Source: JAUVPB01 sp965223695 | GTDB lineage: Bacteria > Actinomycetota > Thermoleophilia > Gaiellales > Gaiellaceae | Direction of reading: 5' to 3' | NCBI GenBank assembly: GCA_965223695.1 | Contig: CBDCXJ010000026.1 | Coordinates: 1 to 64,000, forward strand | DNA: 64,000 nt | Shown here: positions 1 through 8,377 of the stretch, piece by piece | Position numbering within the stretch: position 1 is the stretch's first letter | How the letters are laid out: the number at the start of each line of letters is the position of its first letter | The notes under the pieces: model-generated | The model's database searches: none | What the model was told of the DNA's origin: nothing | Seen by the model: only the letters and a program-made list of their open reading frames with translations | Translations under genes and position numbers: made by a program

Positions 1-91
1 AGGCGGTGGCCGGGACGCCCGGCCGATAGCGGGGGAGCCTCGCCGGGACGGCGGAGGCGCCCCTCGTCCGGCGACGCCTCAGCGGCGGTAG

Positions 92-582
92 TCAGGACTC
101 CGGGGGGAATGGCGTCTTGACCCAGCCGTCCTCGTAGGGGGTCATGAACGCGGGATTCACCTTGACGTAGGAGAATTTCCAGTCGCCGTTCTCCTTGCGG
201 TAGCGGTCCTCGGTAGGTGGCGGCGACGAGCATCGCCTCGCCGTCGATGGTGGCAGTCTCCCAGATGTACCAGGAGCCGCTGGCGTCCGTGCCCGATGGC
301 TCGATGTCGATTACGGAGCCGCACATGTAGTGAAGTGCGAAGGTAAAGCGCTCGGAGATCTCGGCGAAGAAGTCGTAGATCGCCTGGCGCCCCTCGAAGC
401 GGCCGAGCGGGCCCATCTCCCAGACGGCGTCCTCGGTGAAGAGGGGGGCGGGCGCCTCCGGGGCGTAGTTGTTGTCGCAGTGCTGGCGCGTAGACGATCT
501 TGAGCCGCCGGATGGCCTCGATCTCCTCGACCCGTTGCATCCTCTCCTCGAGCTGTTGCATCCGTTCTTCGAGTGTCGGCAT
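92..582 (-). pseudogene. SnoaL-like (NTF2-fold) protein, two frameshifts
   Basis: The reading starts MPTLEERMQQLEERMQ (a short coiled-coil-like N-terminus) and continues into a SnoaL/NTF2-like domain seen only by changing frame twice. After RLKIVYA near 489 it continues as QHCDNNYAPEAPAPLFTEDA, and near 214 it changes again to EDRYRKENGDWKFSY, ending in TPFPPES and a stop at 92-94. Each break fits one extra base. With both corrected the protein is about 160 aa, the usual size for this family, which includes polyketide cyclases, dehydratases and many uncharacterised small-ligand proteins. No function can be assigned. It is divergent from the LLM gene at 759. Either a recent pseudogene or sequencing error. 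Confidence 0.7.
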
Positions 583-758
583 CGTTCGGACCTCCTCAGC
601 GTTTGGTGTCGCGTGAGGCAGGCTAGTGAGCGGGAAGCGTCTCGCACAACGGCGGCTGTCGGTGCGGGCCGCGTGCCGTCGTCGGGACGGCGGCAGCGTC
701 GCGTCTCTGGCATGCTGTCGCGGCGCGGGGCGCCTGCGCCTAGGCCGAGGAGGACGCG

Positions 759-1871
759 ATGGAATTGGGCTACTTCGCGATGCCGCTGCATCCGCCGGAG
801 TCGGACTTCAGCGAGACCATTCGTCACGACATGGAGCAGGTCGTCCTGCTGGACCAGCTCGGGTATCGGGAGGCGTGGATCGGCGAGCACTTCACCAGCG
901 CTTGGGAGAACATACCGGCGCCGGAGCTGTTCATCGCGGAGGCGCTGGGGCGCACGGAGCAGATCCAGCTGGGCACAGGGGTCACCTGTTTGCCCAACCA
1001 CAACCCGTTTCATATTGCGCACCGCATCGCCCAGCTCGATCAGCAGGCGCGCGGGCGGTTCCTCTGGGGGATCGGCTCCGGCGCGACACCGCTCGACTTC
1101 GACGTTTTCGGCGTCGACGCCGAGGCCGGCGAGCATCGCCCGCTCACCATCGAGACGCTGGACATGGTGCTGAAGATCTGGGAAGGGCTGCCGCCGGGGA
1201 CGTATGCCAACGAGTTCTGGAGCTTCACGATGCCGCCGCCCAACGAGGAGCTGGGGTTCTGGGTGCATCTGAAGCCGTATCAGCAGCCGCACCCGCCGAT
1301 CGCCGTGGCCGGTCTCACGACGGGCTCCGCAACGCTCACGCTGGCGGGGGAGCGCGGCTGGATCCCGATGAGCATCAACTACGTGCCGACGTGGGTGCTG
1401 AAGACGCACTGGGACGCCGTGTCCGAGGGGGCGCAGCGGGGCGAACGGACGCCGAGTCGAGCATCGTGGCGGATCGCGCGGGAGATCTTCGTGGCCGAGA
1501 CCACGGAGGAGGCCCGGGAGGAGGCGCTCAACGGCACCATGGCACGCGACTTCATGGGCTACTTCCGGCCGATCCTCGACACCTACGGTTTCTTGGAGAT
1601 CGTGAAGCACGACCCGTCGATGGCGGACGAGGCGATCACGATGGAGTACATGGTGGACAATCGCTACCTCGTCGGCACTCCCGACGACGTGGCGGCGCAA
1701 CTCCGGCAGCTCTACGAGGAGGTCGGCGGGTTCGGCGTGCTCCTGGCGATGGCGCACGAGTGGCAGCCGCGCGACAAGTGGGAACGGTCGATGCGGCTAC
1801 TGGCGGAGGAGGTCATGCCGCAGGTCGCCGACCTGACGCCAGCGGAGCCGGTTACCGCGTCGCCCTCGTAG
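759..1871 (+). CDS. LLM class flavin-dependent oxidoreductase
   Basis: A 370-aa luciferase-like TIM-barrel protein, full length for the family. Typical segments are an N-terminal LGYREAWIGEHF strand/loop around residues 35-45, GTGVTCLPNHNP around 75-86 and RGRFLWGIGSGATPLDF around 99-115. The ATG is preceded by GAGGAGG at suitable spacing. Family members use FMN or F420 for monooxygenation or hydride transfer on small organics; the substrate cannot be read from the sequence. It is monocistronic, divergent from the SnoaL-like gene, and is followed by a strong hairpin at 1978-2019. Family assignment is secure, activity is unknown. Confidence 0.88.
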   Translation: MELGYFAMPLHPPESDFSETIRHDMEQVVLLDQLGYREAWIGEHFTSAWENIPAPELFIAEALGRTEQIQLGTGVTCLPNHNPFHIAHRIAQLDQQARGRFLWGIGSGATPLDFDVFGVDAEAGEHRPLTIETLDMVLKIWEGLPPGTYANEFWSFTMPPPNEELGFWVHLKPYQQPHPPIAVAGLTTGSATLTLAGERGWIPMSINYVPTWVLKTHWDAVSEGAQRGERTPSRASWRIAREIFVAETTEEAREEALNGTMARDFMGYFRPILDTYGFLEIVKHDPSMADEAITMEYMVDNRYLVGTPDDVAAQLRQLYEEVGGFGVLLAMAHEWQPRDKWERSMRLLAEEVMPQVADLTPAEPVTASPS

Positions 1872-1891
1872 CGGGTCGCGGCAGAAATCGT

Positions 1892-1941
1892 TTGGGCACA
1901 GATCGCGTTCTGGTGCCTAAACCCGCAGGAATCGTGCCCAA
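1892..1941. repeat. Inverted repeat downstream of LLM gene
   Basis: TTGGGCAC (1892-1899) and GTGCCCAA (1934-1941) are perfect complements separated by 34 bases, just after the LLM stop codon. It could form a weak long-loop hairpin in the 3' untranslated region. No function is assigned. Confidence 0.4.
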
Positions 1942-1977
1942 TCCACAGGTATCTGACTGCCAGAGCACAGATGCGCA

Positions 1978-2019
1978 AAGGGCCGAAAACCTCTACCGCT
2001 ATTGAGGTTTCCGGCCCTT
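1978..2019. terminator. Strong hairpin, probable terminator
   Basis: AAGGGCCGAAAACCTC (1978-1993) pairs with GAGGTTTCCGGCCCTT (2004-2019) at 15 of 16 positions, with a 10-base loop. A-rich and T-rich ends make it look bidirectional. It lies about 105 bases after the stop of the LLM gene and fits a transcription terminator. Confidence 0.65.
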
Positions 2020-2035
2020 CTGCGGATCAGTGCTA

Positions 2036-2084
2036 ACTCGCTTTGGGAGCAGGGGATCGCGAGTTCAAATCTCGCCGTCCCGAC
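2036..2084 (+). other. 3' fragment of a tRNA-Pro-like gene, possible attachment-site scar
   Basis: From GCTTTGGGAGCAGGGG onward this looks like the anticodon loop (TTTGGGA, anticodon TGG, proline), variable region, T-arm (GCGAG TTCAAAT CTCGC) and 3' acceptor strand (CGTCCCG) of tRNA-Pro. The 5' half (acceptor 5' strand, D-arm) is absent; a terminator-like hairpin sits there instead. Loss of everything before the anticodon loop is what remains at the far end of an element integrated by a tyrosine recombinase into a tRNA gene. A partial second copy lies at 17981-18010. Not a functional tRNA. Confidence 0.6.
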
Positions 2085-2163
2085 TCCTGATCTTCATCGC
2101 CGGCTTGTCGCCGCACGTAACGCCCGTGCCACGGGTGACGGCGGCCGCCCGGCTGCAGCGGAA

Positions 2164-2190
2164 GGCCCCACCGTGACAAAGCGTGGGGCC
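2164..2190. terminator. GC-rich hairpin downstream of the His-rich protein gene
   Basis: GGCCCCAC (2164-2171) pairs perfectly with GTGGGGCC (2183-2190) around an 11-base loop. It lies about 60 bases beyond the stop codon of the leftward gene at 2253-3005, as expected for its terminator. There is no clear T tract. Confidence 0.5.
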
Positions 2191-2252
2191 CTCGCAGCGG
2201 CCGTCGATCAGTGTTTCATCGTCCTAGTGCTTCAGGTGTGGTGCTTGTCGCA

Positions 2253-3005
2253 CTACCAGCCGTGGTGGCCGTGGCGGTGGCCGTGGTGGCCGTGGACCCA
2301 GACGTGGTGCTTGCCGCCGCGATGACCGTGATGGCTCTTCTGGCGCTCGCAGGTGATCTCGCCTTCATAACGCCCGGAACCCATCGCGTTTTCGTCCGTG
2401 GGTAGAGGGCCCCTGGACGTGAAGAACCCCTCTATGTCCAGCGTCGTTCCGCCGGGCCCGGGGGGATTGATGATGGTGAAGTCGTTGGTTTCGAAGTCGG
2501 CCGTGCCGTCCTCGCCAAGCTGGCCTGAACCAACGTTGTCGAAGATGACCATCCCACGACCGCAGCCCTTCACCTTGCCGCTGAAGACAGCGTGCCCGGC
2601 TTGCGTGAATGTATTGTCAACGACGTTCAAAAAGAAGTCGGCGATGAAGATCCCGTCGCCGTCGAACGTGCCGGTATACGTATTTGAGTTCACGAATTTG
2701 ATCGTCAGTATGTTGGTCGCCTCGTCGAAAGCACAGGGAGGCAGCTCCTCACCGCCGGGCTGACCGGCATTGCAAGTGAAGTTGAGGGTAAACCCATTGG
2801 CCCCCTCGGCAACCTGCACCTTGTCGTTGCCGCCTTCGCCCTTACCGTCGCCGTCGTCGTTCCCCTCATGGCCCTTCTTGTCGGCTTCCTCGGTCTTGCC
2901 CGAGTCACCGCCAGCCTTGTCGCTGTTGCCAGAGGCCGCGGTGACGACCCCCAGCGAAATCAGCGCGGCGGCAAGTACCACAGCTAGCCACAGTGTTTTT
3001 CGCAT
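2253..3005 (-). CDS. Secreted protein with acidic linker and His-rich C-terminus
   Basis: About 250 aa. The start ATG at 3005 was chosen over an upstream in-frame start because it follows a GGGAGGGA ribosome site and opens directly into a signal peptide (MRKTLWLAVVLAAALISLGVV). A mature Asp/Gly/Lys/Glu-rich stretch follows (about residues 30-65), then a beta-rich domain with FTLNFTCNAG, NTYTGTFDGDG and GKVKGCGRGM segments. The last 25 residues contain about ten histidines spaced with Gly/Lys/Trp, a likely metal-binding tail. No family is recognised. The export signal is clear; the role is unknown. Confidence 0.75.
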   Translation of the reverse strand: MRKTLWLAVVLAAALISLGVVTAASGNSDKAGGDSGKTEEADKKGHEGNDDGDGKGEGGNDKVQVAEGANGFTLNFTCNAGQPGGEELPPCAFDEATNILTIKFVNSNTYTGTFDGDGIFIADFFLNVVDNTFTQAGHAVFSGKVKGCGRGMVIFDNVGSGQLGEDGTADFETNDFTIINPPGPGGTTLDIEGFFTSRGPLPTDENAMGSGRYEGEITCERQKSHHGHRGGKHHVWVHGHHGHRHGHHGW

Positions 3006-3593
3006 ACACAAACTCCCTCCCTCGAAGTTGCCGATACCGCCGTGCGCTCCACCGCATGCCGTCACGTACCGTGCGCATCGGCGTACACGCACGACGGAGT
3101 GCGGGGACTAAGCTAGCCCAGCCACCGGCCGTCGTTGTCGTGTTGTAAGTGCGGTTGCCGGTCGAGTAGTCGGGCTCCTGGCGGCCCAAACCTGCGACCA
3201 TTCTTGCGACCACGAAGTCGCACCTAGGCGCACCAACTCGGCTCACCGACAGCTCGGAAACGCCCGGAAGCGCCGGTTCAACCGCGTGGCGCGGCGCCTC
3301 GATCAGAGGAGGCGGACGGCGTAGACCCTGACGCGTCGCGCGACTCGACACGGGGCGGTGGCTTTCGCTGGCGTGGCCGGCCGAGCGTCCTAGCCGTCCG
3401 GCGTTGACCGACGCTCAGGGGATCCCTGAGCGTCGTGTCAGTTCAGGGGAATCATCGACGACGGCGCTAGTCGGCGGGCTTACCGTTGACAGACAAGGGA
3501 AAGACTGTCCCGGTCGGCGGACCAACCGGTGGGCGACCCTCTCGCCGCGAACAAGCGACGAGGGGACAGGACACTACGAATCGGAGGAAGAGC
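3006..3593. promoter_or_regulatory. Divergent intergenic region
   Basis: The 588 bases between the leftward secreted-protein gene and the rightward 62-aa gene must hold both promoters. The only structure I can point to is the perfect hairpin at 3409-3435. A TTGACA-like hexamer occurs near 3486 but no matching -10 is convincing. Open frames here are weak. Confidence 0.35.
3409..3435. repeat. Perfect 12-bp hairpin
   Basis: CGACGCTCAGGG (3409-3420) and CCCTGAGCGTCG (3424-3435) are exact complements around a 3-base loop. It lies between divergent genes and has no T tract, so an operator or mRNA-leader structure is as likely as a terminator. Confidence 0.5.
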
Positions 3594-3782
3594 ATGAAGG
3601 TCAAGGTTTTTAGCAACTATCTCCTGAGGCGAAAAAGTCTCGATCAGCTCGAAGATGAGATGAACCGATGGCTCGCCGACAATCCTGCCGTCAAGGTGGT
3701 GGAGATCAAGCAATCGGCAGCCGGTGGGGGCCTGGGACCCGGCCAGCTCCTGATCTCGGTCTGGTTCGAGTCCGCCTGCTAA
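3594..3782 (+). CDS. Small conserved-looking protein, 62 aa
   Basis: The ATG at 3594 follows GGAGGAAG with good spacing; an upstream extension in frame is arginine-rich and unlikely to be translated. The product begins MKVKVFSNYLLRRKSLDQL and ends LLISVWFESAC, with an alternating beta-alpha-beta look (strand, LEDEMNRWL helix, KVVEIKQS strand, glycine turn, strand). It is soluble with no signal peptide. It resembles small hypothetical proteins of about 60 aa with a terminal ISVW(Y/F)E motif; no function is known to me. Confidence 0.65.
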   Translation: MKVKVFSNYLLRRKSLDQLEDEMNRWLADNPAVKVVEIKQSAAGGGLGPGQLLISVWFESAC

Positions 3783-3831
3783 CCACTGACGGTCTGTGCC
3801 TGCCGCGTACGCTCGTGCTCGTCACCGCTCG

Positions 3832-4623
3832 CTAGTCCGGCACGTCGAAGGCCTGCGCTGTCAGACCGCCGTCCACGATCAGGTTCTGTCCGGTCACATG
3901 GCCGGCGGCATCAGACGCGAGGTAGAGGAACGCGCCGGCAACGTCCTCGGCCGAGGCCAGACGGTTCTGAGGCACTCCAGGAAAGCTCTGGCGGAAACGG
4001 CTCATCGTCTCCTCGCCGACCAGGTCGACAACGCGTTGCGTGTCTACCGGGCCCGGGCTGACGCAGTTGACCCGGATCTCATGCTTCGCGAGCTCCACGG
4101 CCATCACCTGGGAGAGCGCGACAAGACCGGCCTTCGTGACGCAGTACGCCGCGAAGCCTCGGCCGGCCCCGAGCGCGGCAACCGATGCGGTGAAGAGGAT
4201 CACGCCTCCTCCCGCTTCGAGCATGTGTCGCGCCACGCTCTGCGCGAGCAGGTGATGGCTGGTGAGGTTGACCGCGAGCTCGGTTTCCCATTCCTCGTGC
4301 GTCACCTCGAGATATGGCGCGACCCATGACGAGGTCACGTGGTTCGAGACGAGCACATCGAGCCGCTCGACCGGCTCGAGCGCCGCGGCCAGCGCATGCT
4401 CTGTCGACGCGACGTCCTTCAGGTCGGCGTGAATGGGAACGGCTCGCGCCCCGAGCGATTCGACATCTGCCGTAACGGCATCGAGTCGGTCGGCGAGCTT
4501 CTCGACGAGACCAACTGTTGCCGCACCCTCGGCCGCGAAGCCCTTTGCGGTTGCACGACCGATGCCCGAGCCCGCCGCCGTGATCAGAACGTGCTTGTCG
4601 TCGAAGCGACCAGTAGCAGCCAT
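3832..4623 (-). CDS. Short-chain dehydrogenase/reductase
   Basis: A 263-aa classical SDR. The NAD(P)-binding TAAGSGIG motif is at residues 15-22, a VSNH variant of the NNAG motif at about 92-95, Asn119, and the catalytic Ser147-Tyr160-Lys164 set (YCVTK). VNCVSPGPVDT follows the active site and the C-terminus has the usual LIVDGG. It would oxidise or reduce an alcohol/ketone; the substrate is unknown. It sits upstream on the same strand as a decayed acyl-CoA ligase, so it may once have belonged to a lipid or aromatic-acid route. Confidence 0.9.
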   Translation of the reverse strand: MAATGRFDDKHVLITAAGSGIGRATAKGFAAEGAATVGLVEKLADRLDAVTADVESLGARAVPIHADLKDVASTEHALAAALEPVERLDVLVSNHVTSSWVAPYLEVTHEEWETELAVNLTSHHLLAQSVARHMLEAGGGVILFTASVAALGAGRGFAAYCVTKAGLVALSQVMAVELAKHEIRVNCVSPGPVDTQRVVDLVGEETMSRFRQSFPGVPQNRLASAEDVAGAFLYLASDAAGHVTGQNLIVDGGLTAQAFDVPD

Positions 4624-4732
4624 CGGTTCAATGTCCTCGCCAGCTCGGCGTCTGCATCACGCTAACCGACATCCACCCATGCTGGGCCGAAGCCGCGTGT
4701 GTCAGCGGTTCGCAGACGCCGCGAGGCGGCTT

Positions 4733-6159
4733 TCAGAACGTCTTCGTCGCTTCTTCCCAGTACGGGGCGCGCAGCCGGAACTTCTGGAGCTTTCCGGTCG
4801 CCGTGCGCGGCAGCGAGTCGCGTAGCTCGACTGAGGTCGGGCACTTGAAGTGGGCGAGCCGCTCGCGGCAGAACGCGATCAGCTCGGCCTCGTCGGCCTC
4901 CGCTTCGTCGTCGGCGACGACGAGCGCCTTCACTGTCTCGCCCCAGCGCTCCGACGGGACGCCGATCACGGCCACGTCCTCTACCGCGGGATGGGAGGCG
5001 AGGCAGTCCTCGACCTCGATTGAGGAGACGTTCTCGCCGCCTGTGATGATCACGTCCTTCTTGCGATCCGTGATCGTGAGCTGGTTCTCGTCGTCGAGGA
5101 CTCCGCCGTCGCCGGTGTGCAGCCAGCCGTTCTCGAGTGCCAGGGTCGGTGGCTTGAGGGTCGTCCCAGTAGCGCGGGCAGCGCGTCGTCCTCGGCGTTG
5201 TTCGCCCCTACTCACGATCAACACCCTCACTCTCGGTGAGCCCGTAGCCGTGGATCAGCTCCCAGCCGAGCTCGGACTCGCCACGCTCGAGGGTGGTCGT
5301 TCGTGGCGGTGCTCCGCCGAGGAACATCCGCATCGTTCCCCGGCCGGGGGCGGGCTCGTCTTTGTGAGCGGCGTTCGCGGCCAGGGCCGCTTCCAGGACG
5401 GCAGGCACGCCAGAGGTCAACGTCACTCCGTGCTGGTTCACGCGCCGCAGGATCTCTGCGCCGTCCACCTTGCGCAGCATCACCTGCTTGGCGCCCATCG
5501 CGGTCAGCCCGTACGGCAGTCCCCAGCCGTTGCAGTGGAACAGCGGCTGGCCCTGGAGGTAGACGTCGCGCGGCCAGACGCGGAGGTGCCAGCAGAGGCT
5601 GGTCGCGTGTAGCCACAGCGTGCGGTGGGTCAGCTGCACCCCCTTCGGACGCGCGGTGGTACCGGAGGTGTAGTTGATCGAGGCAGTTGCGTCCTCGTCG
5701 GGTTCCCATGGGGGTCGGCTCCTGGTCGGTGGCCGTGAACAACTCCGTGTCCTGGACGCCGTCGAGCATCACAAGATGCTTCACGTCGACAGATCGAAGA
5801 TCCTCGGCCAGCTCCGGGTCGATCAACAACACCTCGGCGCCCGAGTGACGGACGATGTGCTCGACCTCCGACGCGGTGAGACGGAAATTGATCGGCACCA
5901 GCACTCGCCCGAACGCGCTCACCCCAAACAGCGAGATCACGAAGCGCGCCGAGTTCGGGCTCACGATCGCCACGCGCGCGCCGTGCGCCACGCCAAGCCG
6001 GTCGAGCGCGCATGCCATCCCACGACTCCGACGCCCGAGCTCCGCATGCGAGATCTCGCCCAGCGGCGCTGGCCCCCGAGGCTCGTCGACCACGGCCACA
6101 CGGTCGCCGTGCAGAGCTCCACGCTCCAGGAAATCGATCAACGTCAGCGGCACGCGCAT
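4733..6159 (-). pseudogene. Acyl-CoA synthetase (AMP-forming), deleted and frameshifted
   Basis: The start is at 6159 (MRVPLTLIDFLERGALHGD) after GGAGAGGAG. The N-terminal half reads well to about 5706, where one extra C in a run shifts the frame. The corrected frame gives INYTSGTTARPKGVQLTHRT, the P-loop. The next frame contains QGQPLFHCNGWGLPYG and GYGLTES. It then jumps within about 35 bases to RYWDDPQAT, omitting about 100 residues of the adenylate-binding region, and a last shift near 5150 restores LENGWLHTGD, the GGENVSSIEVED hinge and the catalytic PRTATGK lysine near the C-terminus. The loss of about 300 bp makes this a true pseudogene. It was probably a medium- or long-chain fatty acid CoA ligase. 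Confidence 0.85.
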
Positions 6160-6685
6160 GCTCTCGCCACACTCCTCTCCCATCGGGCCCGGGGTCTGGG
6201 CACGATCATGACACGTCGAGGTCATCGAGGCTGGGCGGCGAACCCGTGATCTCGCATCCCTTCGGATGCGAGGACGTGGGCGACCACCTGAGGCTCGAGT
6301 GGAGCCCCCATATCGCTTCCGTGGCTCGGTCGGCTTCCTGCGAGCCCAGCAGGGGGTCATCACAGCCGGATCAGGCCGTGCGCTATGGGAATGGGCGCCG
6401 TGGTCGACCGCCGCGTTTTGGTCACTCATCTGCGTTGGCGCGCCTGGTGTAGAAAGGTTCATCGAGTCGGCGTCCATCGCGCTCACGGCGGTGCAGCTCG
6501 CGATCACGCTATGGCGGCAGGCAAGCGTGGCGCCGCCACAGCACCGACGGGAAGGAGCGTCGCTCTGTCTCACCCGATCGAGTGAGATTCGGCCCACCCG
6601 TTTGTGGGATGGCACATACTCCGATCGGCGCCGGACTGTGGCAGATCGCCGGCGCGGAAATTGCGGCAACAGAACAGGAGAGATC
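6160..6685. other. Intergenic region with one hairpin
   Basis: The 526 bases between the ligase pseudogene and the DUF11 gene hold no convincing gene. CTCGCATCC (6251-6259) and GGATGCGAG (6264-6272) form a perfect 9-bp stem with a CTTC loop. The region upstream of 6686 should contain the promoter of the large secreted protein; AACAGGAGAG at 6673-6682 is its ribosome site. Confidence 0.4.
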
Positions 6686-7042
6686 GTGCGACGACACCTT
6701 CGCCCTTTGCGACGGCTTACGCTGGTGCTCCTTGGCCTCGTAGCGGCCCTCGCGATCAGCGGCGCGGCCCCAGCGAGCGGCGCGCTGCCGGGTTCGGTTG
6801 AGTTGAACAAGTACCTGATCGTCGGCATGCAGAACGCCGGCGACGGCGACTCGATCGATGTGAATAGTTCGAAGGAGCTTGGTGCGAATCAGTCGTTTTT
6901 GTCGACGTCGGATCCGAATACGCGGAGTGTGTTTGCGAGTCGTTGGGCGAGTGCGGGTAGCCCGAATGGGAATACGACGCCGCCGCCTCCTGCGGCGCCT
7001 GTGATGACGGGGATTGAAGTCAAGTCGCCTGTGGTGGTGTAA
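6686..7042 (+). pseudogene. DUF11-repeat surface protein, 5' piece interrupted by transposon
   Basis: A GTG start at 6686 follows CAGGAGAG. It begins MRRHLRPLRRLTLVLLG and runs through a hydrophobic segment ending PASGA, a typical Sec signal peptide. About 90 mature residues follow (a beta-rich stretch with VGMQNAGDGDSIDV, then Asn-Gly and Pro-rich sequence) and the frame ends at KSPVVV plus TAA exactly at the transposon junction. The continuation is at 8378-12697, where the same frame resumes as YTTSTDVTGIDYSG. Without the insertion the gene would encode about 1550 residues. Confidence 0.8.
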
Positions 7043-8377
7043 TTGCTCGTCGGTTTTGTTATCCGGGTTTGAGTTCGACGAGTTCCTCTCGTTCTTCGTT
7101 GGTGTGGTTGTCGAGGATCTGGTTGATGGATTCGGCTGAGAGGTAGCGTCGGTTGACGAGCCACTCGTCGTTCTGTTCGATTAGCAAGGCGCCGGCGAGA
7201 CGGATCGCTGAGGCGTCGTTGGGGAAGATGCCGACGATGTCGGTGCGCCGGCCGATCTCGCGGTTGACACGCTCGAGGGGGTTGGTGCTTCTGAGTTTGG
7301 GCCAATGCGCGGCCGGGAAGTGGTAGAAGGCGAGGAGGTCTTCTTCGGCGCGCTCGAGCAGCTCGGCGATCTTGGGTAGTGGATCTTGGAAGCGCTCGAG
7401 CACTTCACCGAGCCTGGCTTTCGCGGCCTCGAGGTTCGGGGCGTCGAAGATTTCTCTGAGGGCGGCTGCGACGAGACCGCGCTCCGTGCGGCGGCAGTGG
7501 CCTTGCATGTTGCGGACGAAATGGACCGTGCAACGCTGCCACGGGCAGGCCAGGATCCGCTCGATCGCCGTCTTGAGGCCCTCGTGCTGGTCGGACACCG
7601 CGAGGCGGATGCCCTGGAGGCCACGGGAGCGAAGCCCACGCAAGAAATCGAGCCAGAACGCCTCGGTCTCTGTCTCGCCGATATCGATGCCGATCACCTC
7701 CCGCTGAGGTGACTCGTGGACGGCGTAGGCGACAACCAGAGCCTTGCTGCGGACATGCCCTCGATCCCTGACCTTCAGGTGCTTGGCGTCGAGCCACAGA
7801 TAAGGGAACTCGCCTTCCAATGGCCGGTTACGGAACGCATCGACGCGCTCATCAAGCTCTAGGCAGATGCTCGAGACCCTGTCTTTGCTCATGCCGTGGA
7901 TCCCGAGCTGCTCGACAAGCCGGTCGACCTTGCGCGTTGAGACACCGTTGACGTAGGCCTCCATCACACACGCAACGATCGCCTGCTCACACGGCCGACG
8001 CGGCTCCAGAAACGACGGAAAATACGACGACCCATCACGCTTGCGCGGAACAGCCAGCTCGAGCTCGCCAACGCGCGTCTCCCACAACCTCGGGCGATAC
8101 CCGTTCCGGTGCGTCACCCTCTCCGCGCTCACCTCGCCACGCGCAGCACCGATCTCCGTGCTGATCTCCGCCTCCATCAACTCCCCAGCCACCACCGCCA
8201 CCGCCTCACGGAGGAAGTCGGCATGCTCGGACATCAACGTCTTGGCAACGACCTCGCCACTCCTCATGCTCTGTGTCTCGGCCATCGTGGTGTTTCCCCT
8301 CGTCAGTCGACCTAGTCGTCAACCGACGAGTCTGGAGCCCACGCTGGCCGGACTACCCCCGCTCACCGCGAACCCGT
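7042..8377 (-). mobile_element. IS256-family insertion (approximate ends)
   Basis: The insertion splits the DUF11 gene. The host sequence GTGGTGTA (left) and TACACCAC (right) would rejoin as the palindrome GTGGTGTACACCAC and restore the frame, so the foreign DNA is about 1.34 kb. CTCGTCGGTT at 7046-7055 and its complement at 8321-8330 look like terminal inverted repeats. The right one lies about 47 bases inside the junction, so the exact end is uncertain. No 8-9-bp target duplication, usual for IS256, is visible. Confidence 0.75.
7059..8285 (-). CDS. IS256-family transposase
   Basis: A 408-aa mutator-type transposase, full length. The DDE residues fit Asp166 (LWLDAKH), Asp232 (AVSDQHEGL) and Glu338 (NPLERVNREI), with the family's CTVHFVRN segment at about 252-259 between the last two. 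The C-terminal ALLIEQNDEW is also typical. It would cut and paste DNA between short terminal repeats. Frame and catalytic residues are intact, so the element could be active. It is oriented against the gene it interrupts. Confidence 0.95.
   Translation of the reverse strand: MAETQSMRSGEVVAKTLMSEHADFLREAVAVVAGELMEAEISTEIGAARGEVSAERVTHRNGYRPRLWETRVGELELAVPRKRDGSSYFPSFLEPRRPCEQAIVACVMEAYVNGVSTRKVDRLVEQLGIHGMSKDRVSSICLELDERVDAFRNRPLEGEFPYLWLDAKHLKVRDRGHVRSKALVVAYAVHESPQREVIGIDIGETETEAFWLDFLRGLRSRGLQGIRLAVSDQHEGLKTAIERILACPWQRCTVHFVRNMQGHCRRTERGLVAAALREIFDAPNLEAAKARLGEVLERFQDPLPKIAELLERAEEDLLAFYHFPAAHWPKLRSTNPLERVNREIGRRTDIVGIFPNDASAIRLAGALLIEQNDEWLVNRRYLSAESINQILDNHTNEEREELVELKPG

Noticed and set aside
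2036..2084. Complete tRNA-Pro gene
   Set aside because: No 5' acceptor strand or D-arm precedes the anticodon region; a terminator-like hairpin occupies that place.
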